Assembly (NCBI RefSeq): GCF_014851395.1
Contig: NW_024040374.1
Coordinates: 24,074,772-24,138,771 of the forward strand
Source of the DNA: Micropterus salmoides
Taxonomy: Eukaryota; Chordata; Actinopteri; Centrarchiformes; Centrarchidae
Length of the DNA: 64,000 nt
Reading direction: 5' to 3'
Shown here: positions 25,148 to 37,145 of the stretch, in pieces
Position numbering within the stretch: position 1 is the stretch's first letter
Layout: each line of letters opens with the position of its first letter
Position numbers and translations under genes: made by a program
The notes under the pieces: model-generated
The model's database searches: none
What the model was told of the DNA's origin: nothing
The model's input: only the letters and a program-made list of their open reading frames with translations

Positions 25148-25345
25148 TCATTAGCATTTATTCATGTAGCTGACGCTTTTATCCAAAGTGACTTACAATT
25201 GCTATACATGTCAGAGATCGCTCACCTCTGGAGCCTAAGGGTTAAGTGTCTTGCTCAGGGACACATTGAATGGGTCACAGTGGGGAATTGAACCTGGGTC
25301 TCTCACACCAAAGAGTCTTATCCAATGCGACATCACCACCCCAGC
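25148..25345 (-). repeat. tRNA-derived SINE, copy 1
   Basis: Read on the minus strand it begins near GATGTCGCATTGGATAAGAC, carries GGTTCAATTCC (an RNA polymerase III B-box-like motif, plus-strand positions 25284-25294), then GTGTCCCTGAGCAAGACAC, and ends in GCTTTTATCC-type L2-like tail (AAAAGCGTCAGCTAC). It pairs end-to-end with the 34043-34227 copy in opposite orientation. Diverged and unlikely to be active. Confidence 0.85.
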
Positions 25346-25904
25346 AGTACATTTAGATTAAAAGTGTGCAATACACTACTTTAGAATTCATTATTCAATT
25401 TTGCGCATAACTATGTGATTAATCGCGATTAAAAAATTTAATCATCTTAATCAATATAATGTCTTAATCATTGCCCAGCACTAATATATATATTTAAGAA
25501 AGTGAATTCAGGTGAGGTCAGTGTGTGTGTGTATTAGTTGTTTTCATGTTGTCTGACTCTGCCTGTGCTGCTGTGTCTGTTGGGGTTGAGATTAACCTGA
25601 TGATCTCATACTGTGGGTGATGCAGTGTTACGGCAGGTGAGTCATCATGCCATGCTGTGGGCTTCTTACTGGAACAAAGACAGGCTCAGATCATCTCCCC
25701 TGCATTTTTCATCTGCTGCTGTACTCAATGCTGCATCATCTCCCCGCCCTCCCCCCCTCTTCCTCCACCTCATTGCACAACCCCCTTCACTCTCCGTTCT
25801 CACTACGTTCTCTCATCCTGTCCTGTCCTTGACTTTCATCTCTTTCAGTCCTGGTTCATATAATGTGAAGTGCCATTTTGCACTGATAACAAACAATAAA
25901 GAAA

Positions 25905-26276
25905 GAAAAATGTCTGACATTTTAGGAGATTCGCTTACTTGCATTCTTGCCGAATGTTAGATGAGAAGATCGACACCACTCTCCTGTCTGTGTGCTAAAT
26001 ACTGTATGCAGTTGGAACTAGTAGGCAGTTAGCTAATCTTAGCATAAAGACAGGAAACTGGGAAAAAGGCAACAGTTTGCCAGTTTTTTTTTTTTTTTTA
26101 CAGTTATTTCTGCGGATTCTCTCGTCTTTCTGTTAAGCTAAGCTAATAGGCTGCTCACTCCAGCTTAATTCTTTCCGTAAATACATGAGAGTGGTATCAG
26201 TTTTATCATCTTATCATCGAACTCTTGGCAAGAAAGCATTTAAGTGTATTTCCCGAAATGTCAAACCATTCCTTTT
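25905..26276. repeat. MITE with long imperfect terminal inverted repeats
   Basis: The left end (TGTCTGACATTTTAGGAG, then TTGCCGAATGTTAGATGAG, then CACCACTCTCCTG) is mirrored at the right end (CATGAGAGTGGTATCAG, CATCGAACTCTTGGCAAG, CCCGAAATGTCAAACC), giving roughly 80-90-base imperfect inverted repeats. The centre holds AGCTAATCTTAGCATAAAG, a T-run at about 26085-26099, and TAAGCTAAGCTAATAGG. No coding sequence. This is the most complete copy of the family in the window. Confidence 0.8.
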
Positions 26277-29200
26277 ACGCCAAATAGAAATGTATAAGCT
26301 AAAAAATGAAGCTGAATCTAGTTTATTCTCAGGCCGTCATCAATAGCTGACTCCTCTGTCATCAGTTTATGTCTCCTTTGTTTGTCCTCTGGCTCTGTTC
26401 CTCCAGCTTTTCTATGTCACCCTGCCATCTATTTGCATTTGTACTGCTACTTGTGTTTTATGCCCTCCATCACACAGCAGTAAACACAAGAGCCACAGAG
26501 ACTGCTGGTTTGTTTTTTTAATTAGGTAAATGGACTCGAGTCTGCAGGACCAGACAGAGAAATCACTCTCTTGACTCTAGCGCTGTCATAACGATTTCTT
26601 AAATTAATGAGTCCAAGTAAATGTTATTAAAATCTTGCAGTGGAGTGGGTTATGCGTAGTTTTACCCACTGTTGTTTTTGTTTTGGGTTTTCTCAGGTTT
26701 GCTCTCGGGGCTCTGACAAGGTGAACACTCGCCAGTTTCCAAAGAGCAGAGTTGACAGACGCTAATGTCAAAAGGGGAATTCACCCATGCAGCCGGCAAC
26801 CTCAAACCTCAGCCTTACCTGGTCCTGACAGGCTGCAATCCGACTCTCCCATACCCACAGAAGGTGAGGCCTGGCTGGGTTCGGCGGGCGGTGATGTGGC
26901 ACTGCCCATCTTTCCAGGGAGGTTCCCTTCAGACACAACAACAAACACGCGCTCAGACAGAGGTGTATTATCTGTTCTTATTTTTCAAGATAATTATGTC
27001 AGATAATTATATCTATTAGCCATGTTGTGTCTTTTCAGCCACTCCAATGTCAATATTGTTTCAATCTCAGCCATGAGAGCGCCGGACCCCATGGGAAAAT
27101 GCTGCGGGTCAGGTAAAGAGGGGGTGTGAAGGGCCCACGATATAAGTGAGGTTTTTCTGTAATAACGCTCTAACAATAACAAGTAAAACACAGTATTTGT
27201 ATTGCAGTTTTTAAAGTATTCAATGACAATGAAAAAATCTGATTTTCAATTTGGTATAAAAAACACAACAATAATTAGATTAATGACAGCCAACCAACAG
27301 CAATAACTGGTGTCACTTAATTATTAAAGCAAGTACACTCAAGTAAAGCCATCACATACATACATACATTTTATGCCATTCTATAGGCTTTAATCCATTG
27401 TAGCATAAAATAAAATCACATCTCTTATTGAATGTTCTTTCTTATTACCAAAGACACACTGTTACCCAGCATTCCCTGTCTCTTGTCAAACATGAGACTT
27501 TCTGACTTTTCAGGGACTGTTTCACTCACAGAGGGCTTTTGTGTGCCGCAGGTGTTGAGGTATATGAGGCTGCGCTAAGGAGTGTTTTACTCCTATGGGC
27601 CCCTTGAGGCTCCGAGGCCTGGTCCAAGAGAAAGACCAGAAGCTGTTTCAACTTCCTCTACTGTTGTTTTGTATGGAACACAACTTCAAACACTGTACGT
27701 CAGAGCGCACAACCAGCCGCAGCTACACACTACACACATACTGTGTATTTCTCTCTCTTTGTGTTACACAAACTTGCCCACAAAATTAAAGCCTCTTTCT
27801 GCTGGACTCTCTAAAATAAAGACATGAATATGTATTATTTTAGCAGTTTGTGGAGATTGTATGGTGGAAATAGAGTTCAGTAGTGATCGTCAACCAAGTG
27901 TTTGGTTTGTGAAAATGGATTCTAGTCTGGTTTGTTGAGTTGAAGGCTGCATGTATATGTTTATTAGTGTCTGTGTTGGCCAGAGCTATTCTATATTATG
28001 TTAGTAGAGTCTCATCGTCAAGGGATGCAAATAGTACGACTACTTTTACAAGCAGTAGTAGTAAAATATTTAGAAATACTCTACTCTCCAAATGTGTAAT
28101 CACATTTTTACTCAAGCTAAAACTTCAGAAGTATATCCTTTGTATAAAGAAATAAAAGTAAAAATGTAAAGTAAAAGTTGTCATTATGCAAAACAAATGT
28201 TTTATTATTATAATGTATTATTGGATTATGTTATAAGTTGCATTTTAATGCTGTATCTGGTTGAAGTGGAGCTAAATTTGTTTAATCTATAAAATGCATC
28301 ATACTAAATAATCGTATGGTTTGTGCATTTCTACATGTTCTTGCAACAGATTTATTTACAAATCTGGAGTATTATTCCATGTAAATACTTTTGTGAGCCA
28401 AGTTTTCTTTAGGTTACTGCTTGCAGTCCGAGGATGATTACTCATCACTTATTAAGGTTTAGTTTAAAACGGGTTACTGATTCATCGTACACACATATTT
28501 TATTACTTTATTTTATGTTGAAGATACAGTAACTTTAGAGTGTAACTGTAAGATGACAAAAACTATATATAATCGAGCAAAAATTAGTCTTGCTTAGAGC
28601 GTGTAATATTAGACTATTGCACCAAATGCAGTCAAGTCAACAGGTAGAGCAGTAGAGCAGAGAGCTCCCAGAAAGGATTGTGTTAGCGTCTCTAAATCCC
28701 CTGGAGCCACAACACTGACCTTTCCTGTTATGGAAATGTACTGCTGGCTGTTCTAGGCCCACAGCCACACGCTGCTTGTTTGAATGGCCACACAGGCCCC
28801 CTTCTGCTGCCTGCCTCTTTCCTGAAGCCTGCTTTTACTATTTACACTGCTATGTGAGTGCACGTTTGTGGAGCATTGTTCAGCAGAATAGGCACAATGT
28901 GTTCCTTTTTTATGTTATACTCTGTCTTTATTTTGGCAAAGTTGTCCTCTACTGTGTGGTACAATTGTGCGGAAATTTAGTCTGAACTCCTCATAATACC
29001 CAATAAATAAAGTCTGCTTCTATCTGTGTGTGTGTTGGATGTAAACCAGCTGATTCGTGACTCAAAAAACAAAAAATACAAGGGTGTAGACTGTAGAGTC
29101 CACTTGTCGTCTTGCAGCTAATTTCATGCTGCTAGCCATCACAGAGCCTCCCTCTCTCCTGTCCGTCACTGTGATTAGGGGCTAAACTGGGGCAAATGAA

Positions 29201-31479
29201 GTGACATGTTTTGCTTTGCAATGAAAACAGAGCTGTGTTAATACTTGCACGTGAAGTTTGTGTATGAGAGTGTGTGTGTGTGTGTGTGTCGGCACAGGTG
29301 CTCATGCCGCGCACTGGGTCAGCAGTGATGCAGCTTGGCGCTCTCTCCGCCATCATCTGGACTTTCCATGTGTGATGTGATTAGACAATTTGCTCCTTGA
29401 CAATCTGAACCAAGAAAAACACCTGCTTTATTAAAACAAAACAAATTACCCCATTTAGCCCCAAAGACACAGAACCGAACGGTTTAGCGACTAGACAAAC
29501 ATGATCCTTATCGTGACGTATGGCGGCAAATCTCTAGTATTTTTGTTTGACCAAAATCTGGACTGAAAGGCTTAACATAACAGAGTTGAACATGGCTGTT
29601 TGGATTACCAGAAGTATTGTCTTTGCAGAGCAAGTAATCCACTTTCGATATTATTTGTGTGTCTCAGAACTCAGTGCAGTGTTTACTGTGTTGTACTGTG
29701 CTGTGTGACCTCTTAATCCCTCATTTTCATTTAGGAACTTTCTCATTTTATACTGTGAATTGAACAAAATGTAAATATCCCAAGCTTGAGTTTCTCCATA
29801 GCCTCTGCTCTAGCAGAGAAAATGGCTAAGCTTTCTGGATAGTAAAATATTGCGGCTGTATATTTCAGAACGTTTAGAAATTAAACGGATTGCACCCAAG
29901 GGAATTACACTGTGCTGGCTTACATAAAAAACAAGCTACCTCGTAAAATAAATATTTCTGGATTGATGTGGCTGAAGTGTCAGAAAAACTGGAAGATCTA
30001 CAGCAGTTTTTCCAACACATTCTGTATAAATGGGAGATTTCACCGACAAGAAATTTGGTTAGAGAGGTTTGGCCACAAAAAAAACCCCCAAAGCAGGGGG
30101 GATTACACAGTGTAACGTAAACAAAGATCAGTCTCCAGTGTTGATAAAAATAGATTTCACAAACAACTTGCCAACAGGAATTTGCATTAAATTTGACTTG
30201 AAATATCCGTGAAATGCCATGCAGCTTAGCTCTGCTCAGGCTTGTGACGTGTCCCATTGTGAGGGCATTTGTCCCCCTGCAAGCCCTCAGAGAACGGTAA
30301 TCGCCTTGCCAGCGTTTTTGGGAAGTTAGCGTAGCATGGTGTGCCTTATCATTAGACTAGTCAGCTGTATGCCTGGATTGTTTATGATTTGTTTGAGAAA
30401 CTAAGCACGGCATGATAATCGCTAAGCTGTCGGGATGCCCTTTCAGTTTTGGCATTTTGCACAGTTTTGGATGCTGCTGATGTACAATGAGGCCTTTCAT
30501 GCAGTTGTTACGCCAGTAAATCTCAGCTGAATGTGTGTTCTTCTGAGAAATGTGTATGCACTTTCCCTTCAACTGAAATCTGTGTTAGAATCAGTCATTG
30601 TTTTCAAGGTTGTAACTTCCAGATCACTTCTGCCTCCAGGTGTTTATAGATGAGGTCCTTCGAGCGTGACTGTGGTCTCTGAAAAAAACAAAGAACGAGC
30701 AGCGTTATCTCCCCTCTCTACGCTGTTTCTCCCAATCAGACAGGGTTACCCCCTTCAGTCTATCTTTATCTTCTTCTAAAGACAGTAAGCTCTGTAAAAG
30801 AAAGGAACAACAGCGCTTTCAGCTCTATATACAGTCTTTTCCTGTTCCTCAGTGTTAGAGATTAACTGTTTTTAACTTCCATATTCAAAATCAGAGACAT
30901 TCTTCTCTGTTTTGCATGCTTCACTGGACATTTGCTTTCTGTCTGGCTCCTCTCAGTCTTAAAAGTTTCTTCTTCATTCACTCTCTCTTCCTCAAAGCTG
31001 CTTTTACTTTAATCAGACTTAGACCACTGTGTGTCTCTGTCTGAATGTGCTGTGTTTTCTGTGATTTCTATGTGTGCACACCATGTACCCCGCGAAGGAT
31101 GCAATGGGAGAGTGGCCAAAAGCAGCAGCCCTGACACATGAAAACACACAACCAAAAAGCCAATATTGTTCCAACACTATCACACTTTCACATGTTCATT
31201 GCTCAATCATCATGTTGTTTGTTCATTTAGCTGCACAAGAATCATATTCACTGTTGCAACAGCTGTATTTAGCATTGTATTTATAAAGCAACCATTTTCA
31301 ACAGGGAAGATTAAATATAACTTTTATTTTTTTTAAATCAAATGGACAGTATTCTAGCTTGTCATATTTCTAAACCAGAAGCAAATTGCATCATTGTTCA
31401 CTTCCTTTTTTCTATCACGAGCTCATGAAAGCCTGCTTTCTGATTTGTTGCTACAGACTACAGATTACTACTACTACTC
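26277..31479. other. Non-coding stretch, no gene seen
   Basis: A short GT tract lies at 29270-29289. The region 26684-26870 has both acceptor-like and donor-like signals, but every frame from the acceptor hits a stop within about 25 codons. A block at about 27980-28200 is rich in AGTAAAA phrases and may be an old repeat. Nothing else supported. Confidence 0.5.
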
Positions 31480-31515
31480 AGACTACTACTGTACTACTAC
31501 TACTACTACTACTAC
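31480..31515. repeat. (CTA)n trinucleotide tract
   Basis: ACTACTACT units preceded at 31456-31485 by degenerate CAGACTACAGATTAC-like units, which suggests growth from an imperfect seed. Confidence 0.9.
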
Positions 31516-31879
31516 TTTGGAAGCCAAGGAAAAAAAATTGTCATCTTATTTCATTGTACATAGGAGTTTTGGTCTGGAGAGTTAAGTAGCTTCAATCTAA
31601 CGCTGACAAAGATAAGACATTTTTAAATAGATCAATGATCTGATCCACTGTTTTGTTTGCCAAGACCACAACAAAATAAGTGCAAAATGTATTTTAATGA
31701 ATTTAACTCAACTTAATTTTGCCTCCTTCTGTCAATGGTTTAGCATATTAAAATTAGTACTGTTTATCTGCCAAACCCCGAAAACCCCCAAAACAAGACT
31801 TGGAGTCTACAACTTTGTGATGCTGTACTTAAGACACATTTAAATGTCTTAGTTTAGTATGTGAAACTTGGGAGGATTC

Positions 31880-32095
31880 ACAAAGTACGACTGAGGCTAA
31901 TAGGAATGTCATTAGCTCATATGAGTGTTGAAAAGTTTGACCTAAGGGTGGCACTAGAGAAAAGGTCATAGGATCACCAAAGTCATTAGGAATCATCCTC
32001 TGGATACCATCAATGTCTGTACAACATTTTATGACAATCCATCCTATAGTTGACCAACGGAGAGACCAACATTACCATTCCTAGAGCCATGCTGC
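31880..32095 (-). repeat. Interspersed repeat family M, copy 3
   Basis: The reverse complement of the phrases in the 5860-6165 copy: ATCACCAAAGTCATTAGGAA, TCATCCTCTGGATACC, GTACAACATTTTATGACAATCC, and an upstream GAGGCTAATAGGAATGTCATT. Confidence 0.7.
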
Positions 32096-32761
32096 TAACA
32101 CAAACCTCTGTCTCCCTTTTTTGAAGTCAAAATTGAAGTCAGCCAAATATAGTACACATCTGCTGCCAACAGTCACATCTTAATGTCTGTTGAGAATATC
32201 AGCAGTTTGTATCAGTGTTTGACACAACCTGTTTATGAGTTGAATTTAGCAAACGCTCAGGATTGAATGAAAAACGACCTGTGCTGTTTAATAGACACAA
32301 AATGGCCAAGTGAACTGGCTATATGAGGGTTTCAAGCAGATGATAATCACAATTGCACCTTCGCCAGCTTGGTTTTCCAATATTTATTATCTCCTCGGTG
32401 ACAACTCCAGGCCAACGATAAGCAGGGATTTGTCTTTCGAAGAGTTGGCCTACTTACGCCAAGAACATAAAAGTCTAAATCTGTTCTTTCAGCACTTCTC
32501 TGTGTGCTTCTCACCATCACAGACAGACAGACAAGATTCCAGCACTGGTGCCAGCCCAAGTAACGGCAGTGTGCACGTGCATGTGTGTGAGTGTCTGTGT
32601 CAGCATGTGTACATTTTTGGACAAGAGATGGCGGGTCTTAGTGAGTTCGGAGGAGTAGAGCGGTTGGGTGAAAAGAGAGATGAAGCAGATGCCATTTCTC
32701 AGTTGGGGCAACGTTAAATCTGGGCTCTGCCAAGAGGCAGCAGCCATTGGCATGGGACTAA

Positions 32762-32764
<3 letters not shown>

Positions 32765-32815
<51 letters not shown>

Positions 32816-32957
32816 GGAAGTGTGAGTGAAATTGGAATGGGTGGGGGGTTTGTCTCAGTATTGCATTAACTGTGCCCTTATAAAGACGGGAGCAGGATAT
32901 ACTGTTCTCATACTGAAATGCCATATTAAACAAACACCAAGCAGTGGGTGGTGAGAC

Positions 32958-32992
<35 letters not shown>
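32765..32992. repeat. GT microsatellites 32765-32813 and 32961-32992
   Basis: Two GT tracts that together allow a 255-codon minus-strand open frame (32517-33284) made of His-Thr runs joined by low-information sequence. I regard that frame as an artefact of the repeats. Confidence 0.95.
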
Positions 32993-32993
<1 letters not shown>

Positions 32994-33261
32994 TTTGTCT
33001 GTGCGTGTGTAGGGAGATGGTGTCTTTCTCTGTGTGAGGCCTTTACAGGCTTTAGGAGCTGGAACACCGCAGTCCCCTTGATGTAAAAATAGACTGTATA
33101 TACTTAATGTCTCTATACTCTCTCTGTGTAGACAGTCAAGAGATTCAAGCCCAATTACCTTCTGTGTGCACAAAGGGAGACAGTCCATCTTGAGTGGACT
33201 GTTAGTGCTAACAACACAGAATAAGAACAGCCGATGAAGACTTATAAAGGTATCAGGCAGG

Positions 33262-33606
33262 TAGGGGCAGTATTTTTGATACAATTTTTAAAATACCTAT
33301 TTCAAATACAAAACAGGAACTTTTGTCATTTGTGTTTGATGGTTAGTAACAATAACTTCATGTTTTGTGTTAGAATACTTTAGAATACTTAAAAATACCT
33401 TTAAATAGTTGTTAGTTTAAAAATACTTTGCGAGAAGTCTGGGGATGACATAAAAACGCTGCCTCTGATTGGTGCCTACACAATAATTTGAGAGGACTTG
33501 TTAAATTTTAGTAGCCTAGCTTTTTGTATTTTGATACACTTAAAATGAGGCTTTTTTGGAATCTTCTTTTAAAATACATTTTCATGTATCATTGCCCATC
33601 CCTAGG
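33262..33606. repeat. AT-rich MITE-like repeat
   Basis: The left end GGGGCAGTATTTTTGATAC with TTTTTAAAATACC is loosely mirrored at the right end (TTTTAAAATACATTTTCATG, TATCATTGCCCATCCCTAGG). The centre has repeated AATACTTTAGAATACTT. The inverted ends are imperfect. No coding content. Confidence 0.5.
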
Positions 33607-34042
33607 TACCATTATCACTAATTTCTGGTATTAGTTTTGCAGCATTATACTGAGTTAAAGCCCTTAAAATTTTAAGCAAGTGTGGTTTAATACAACAAGT
33701 TACAACAGCATTCTTTGTGCAGCAAACACTCATGAAGCAGCTTCTCTTTCAGAAATATAACTGAGGAGTAACTGGTTTGTCTGTTTATAGAGCAGCCAAA
33801 TAAACTCACGTTTTTATATGACATAAAAAAATATAATATAACTACAGAATTGATTCAGTTATTGACCTTTTTCTATCATGACCCACCGCAATCTGATTTC
33901 ATGCTCACAAATACTTTTCCACACAACCGGCAGGGCATTGTAACAGGAGTTTGTTACCTTGCTTTGTCTCTTCATCTAACAGCTCAGTGTGGCCGGTCCT
34001 TCTTCTTCCATTACCCCCTGCAGCATTAAAAACTGTTCTACA

Positions 34043-34227
34043 GTTGGGTGGCAATGGATAAGACTCTGCCTTGGGTGTGAGAGACCTTGGTTCAATTCCC
34101 CATTGTGACCCATCTACCAATGTGTCCCTGAGCAAGACCCTTAACCCCTAGTTGCTCCTGAGGTGTGCGACCTCTTACATGTCTAGTTGCTTTGGATAAA
34201 AGCGTCTACTAAATGAATAAATGTACA
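34043..34227 (+). repeat. tRNA-derived SINE, copy 2
   Basis: The head GTGGCAATGGATAAGACTCT is followed by GGTTCAATTCC (B-box-like, 34089-34099), TGTGTCCCTGAGCAAGACCC, and the tail TTGCTTTGGATAAAAGCGTC ending in AAATGAATAAATGTA. Head, body and tail are all present, which makes it nearly full length. No A-rich tail or clear target duplication was found. Confidence 0.85.
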
Positions 34228-36121
34228 GTCAAAAAATGACCACAATCTTGTTTTGTAGCTACATTTAAATGATTGATTTGTTTCGCCAGTATGTTTTTAA
34301 CGTGACTGGTCAAAACCATGTTCTCGACCAGTTAATCACCTTAACAACTGATTGCCTTTCAGAGCAAAGAAAGTTTAGAAGCATACTGCTATACAAATTC
34401 ACATATAAATGTTGAAAGCGTAGCGGATCTGTTAATAGCGTATATATGTGTATATTTATTTATAACACGAACAGCAGCAGTAAGAAATGTTTGGTTTGCA
34501 GCAATAACTAATACAGTTCTGACACAGATTTTAACAGTAAAAAGTGAGGTTGTTATCAATACCAGAAAGCTGCACTTACCCTGGATTACTCCCTTGCGTG
34601 TATGAAAGCAATTTAGATCACCATGAAAATGGCTGGCTCCGCCACTAACAGTGAAAACTATTATATTGTATAGAGAAATAATTGCCAAATTTAAATGCAC
34701 TGCAGAAAAAGTAGATACCATAAAAAGCATCACATATGGGGTATGAGTTCATAAAAGTATTATGCTCAAGTCAGACTATAGGGTGCATTGATAGTAAAAC
34801 ATAATCAGTAATATGTATGTTCAGTATCGCTAATTACTTTTAGCATTTGGTTTTAATACGAAGCATTACACTACCATTTTCCTTATCATCATGCAAAGCC
34901 AGAGGTCCAGAAGACGACTCATAACACGTGGTGATCATTGTCCTCTTCCCATGGGACCAATTTTGGGTGCGTGGAGACATAAAATTCAGGCAAAAAGGTG
35001 ACCTGCTACTTTTAAAGGTTAATATATTTGGTGAAAATCAGTGACACCAGTAGAAACTGAAAACAGTGAGCCTTAGATGTAATATAGTAAGTCCAGTGTT
35101 AAACTTTCAGGGTAGTTTGATGTGCATCAGTGTCTGCTGCAGCTTAAGATCAAATTGACCTTTACAAGAGGAAAGTGGCTGTGCTGCTCCTTTTCCTCTT
35201 CCTTTCCTCCCTCCTCTCCTCTCGCCTCCTCTCTTCTCTCTTAAGGTCACAGATCAGCATGTGTGTGGCTCACTCCATCAGCTCCAAGCAGCTGGCACAG
35301 GTTGACCCCAGTGGTATGGTCAGCTCACACCAGCGCGAACACTCACACACATACACAAACAAACTCACACACATTTGCACAAAGACGCATGCTTAGTGGC
35401 GACAGTTCAAAACTAAATAGAAAAAACACAGAATCAACGATGTGTGCATGAACACATACACGCACACACACTGTTTGTTATGTCTGTCTGCTCAGTATTG
35501 TGCGAATCAGGCCCCATGCAGAGTGTCTGATACACTTCCACTGTGTGTGTGAACCTTGTAGCTGAGTGGTTCACTTCTCTTTTTTTGTAGATGAAAAACA
35601 CATGGACACTAAATTATTTGGTGGAAAGATCTCTTAAAGGAGGCAGGAGACATATGACTGAAGATTACCTGGAGAGGATTACAAATTATGTTAGCTTCGG
35701 ACTTTTATTTCTATTTCACAATTCTCCTGTTTTTAGTCGTGTTTCATACCCTACTTGTTTGAACCTAACATTGGTTTTGTTGCATGTGAACAGCATTACT
35801 ATCGTAAGTACTGTTGGCCTTTGAGGCAGCAGTAGAAATTGGCAAAGGCTGCTGATTTTTGGAAGCTGTTCACATTTTAACCCCTTGGACTGGCTTGGCA
35901 GCAGATTGAAGAAGCAGATTTTTTGTGAGTCTTCAAGCATTTTGGCATCACAGGTCAACACTGAGCTTTCTCTCACTCCCTGGTTACTATAGTACACTGT
36001 ATACCCACCAACAGAGAAGGGATCAATTAAGGGAAAATTGGAAAGTACTTCAATTCCAAGATAAATGCTTGAACTTGTTCAGATGAAGATCAAATTAACG
36101 CATTTTGAGGCTGTTAGAGGC
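34228..36121. other. Non-coding stretch apart from one exon candidate
   Basis: Apart from 35253-35313 nothing is supported. The frame from 35591 follows a TTTTTTTGTAG acceptor-like signal but has no donor and no recognisable peptide. Confidence 0.5.
35253..35313 (+). CDS. Candidate internal exon of unknown gene
   Basis: A pyrimidine tract of about 70 bases (CTCCTTTTCCTC to CTCTTCTCTCTT) precedes two possible acceptors, AAG at 35245 and ACAG at 35252. The open frame reads ISMCVAHSISSKQLAQVDPSG up to a donor-like GTATGGTCAG at 35314. The pyrimidine tract is the strongest one in this part of the window. The peptide is not recognised. Beyond the donor the frame runs into a CA-rich stretch. The call is inference from splice signals only. 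Confidence 0.25.
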
Positions 36122-36418
36122 TTAAAGGAATAGCTTCACATTATGAGATTTCAGAGAGTTAGATGAGAAGACTGATGCCACTCTCATGCCTGTATACGCT
36201 AAATCTGAAACAACATCCACATGCAGTTGTTAGTTGGCAACCACACTGTGACAACAAGACCCTCACTAAACCACAAGTTCTCTTTCCTGTAGGTGAATTT
36301 TGTTTCTTTCTCACAGAGCCAGGCTGGCGGTTCCCCCCTGTTTTCAGTCTTCCTCATCTAACGCTCCACAAGAAAGCAAGTAAATGCATCTCCCAAAATG
36401 CCAAACTATTCCTTTAAT
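36122..36418. repeat. MITE-like repeat, second full-length copy
   Basis: The left end AAAGGAATAGCTTCACATTA plus GAGAGTTAGATGAGAAGAC is mirrored at the right end by CATCTAACGCTCCACAAG, AGCAAGTAAATGCATC and CCAAACTATTCCTTTA. The outer bases AAAGGAATAG and CTATTCCTTT are perfect inverted ends. The inner-right part shares AGAGCCAGGCTGGCGG with 1429-1497. Confidence 0.8.
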
Positions 36419-37007
36419 ACGATAGTTTCGTATACACTCTTTTTTCACTCACTTTTGCATTCACATGGTTTTACATTTTTCCTTTGTTGATATATGTCGT
36501 TGTCATCGCCTGTGCGCCATAGTCTACACAGCACTTGCAAAGGCAAAATCATGCTTGGTGGCAAATGCAAAAGAAAAAATATTGCTCTTCCATTTTATTT
36601 TACACAGTTTAGTTAGCTTGATGTGTTTAATGATGCTGTGGCTAAGTCTATGTGAGGGCGCTGAGTGAGGTAACAGCTTTATTTGAGGCCTCAAAGTGCT
36701 AGTACAACAACAAAAAAACAGTGAAAAGAAGAGAAAGAGTGCACAAACCTCACTATAGCTCAACAGTTTCACTTTATTCTCAAAGAGAGAGACAATGCAA
36801 AGAGAGAGAGAGAGAGAAAGATTGGCTTGTGGCATGTACGCATATGTGTGTGTTTGTGTCGGGCTCTTTGCAGATGTAGGGCTGGCCTTGTGCCAGCAGC
36901 GGGGATCTCTGGGAGCAGACCCAGGCATGATGTCATTACCAGCCAGACCAAGGAGCCGCAGTAATCTGTGACATTGTGCCTTCGAAGGAGAGAACCAAAC
37001 ACCCAGT

Positions 37008-37061
37008 GCGTGTGTGTGTGTGCGTGTGTGTGTGTGCGTGTGTGTGTGCGTGTGTGTGTGC

Positions 37062-37145
<84 letters not shown>
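37008..37145. repeat. Long GT/GCGT microsatellite
   Basis: The 5' part has regular GCGTGTGTGTGT units. The 3' part is pure GT with one GGTG break. About 138 bases of alternating purine-pyrimidine sequence. Confidence 0.95.

Noticed and set aside
26697..26866. Exon between TTTTCTCAG and GAAG|GTGAGG
   Set aside because: All frames meet a stop within about 25 codons of the acceptor.
32517..33284. 255-codon minus-strand open frame
   Set aside because: It spans two GT microsatellites read as His-Thr runs. There are no recognisable domains and no start or splice support.
35591..35824. 77-codon frame starting at the ATG after TTTTTTTGTAG
   Set aside because: No donor, no conserved-looking peptide, and the second half is hydrophobic low-information sequence.
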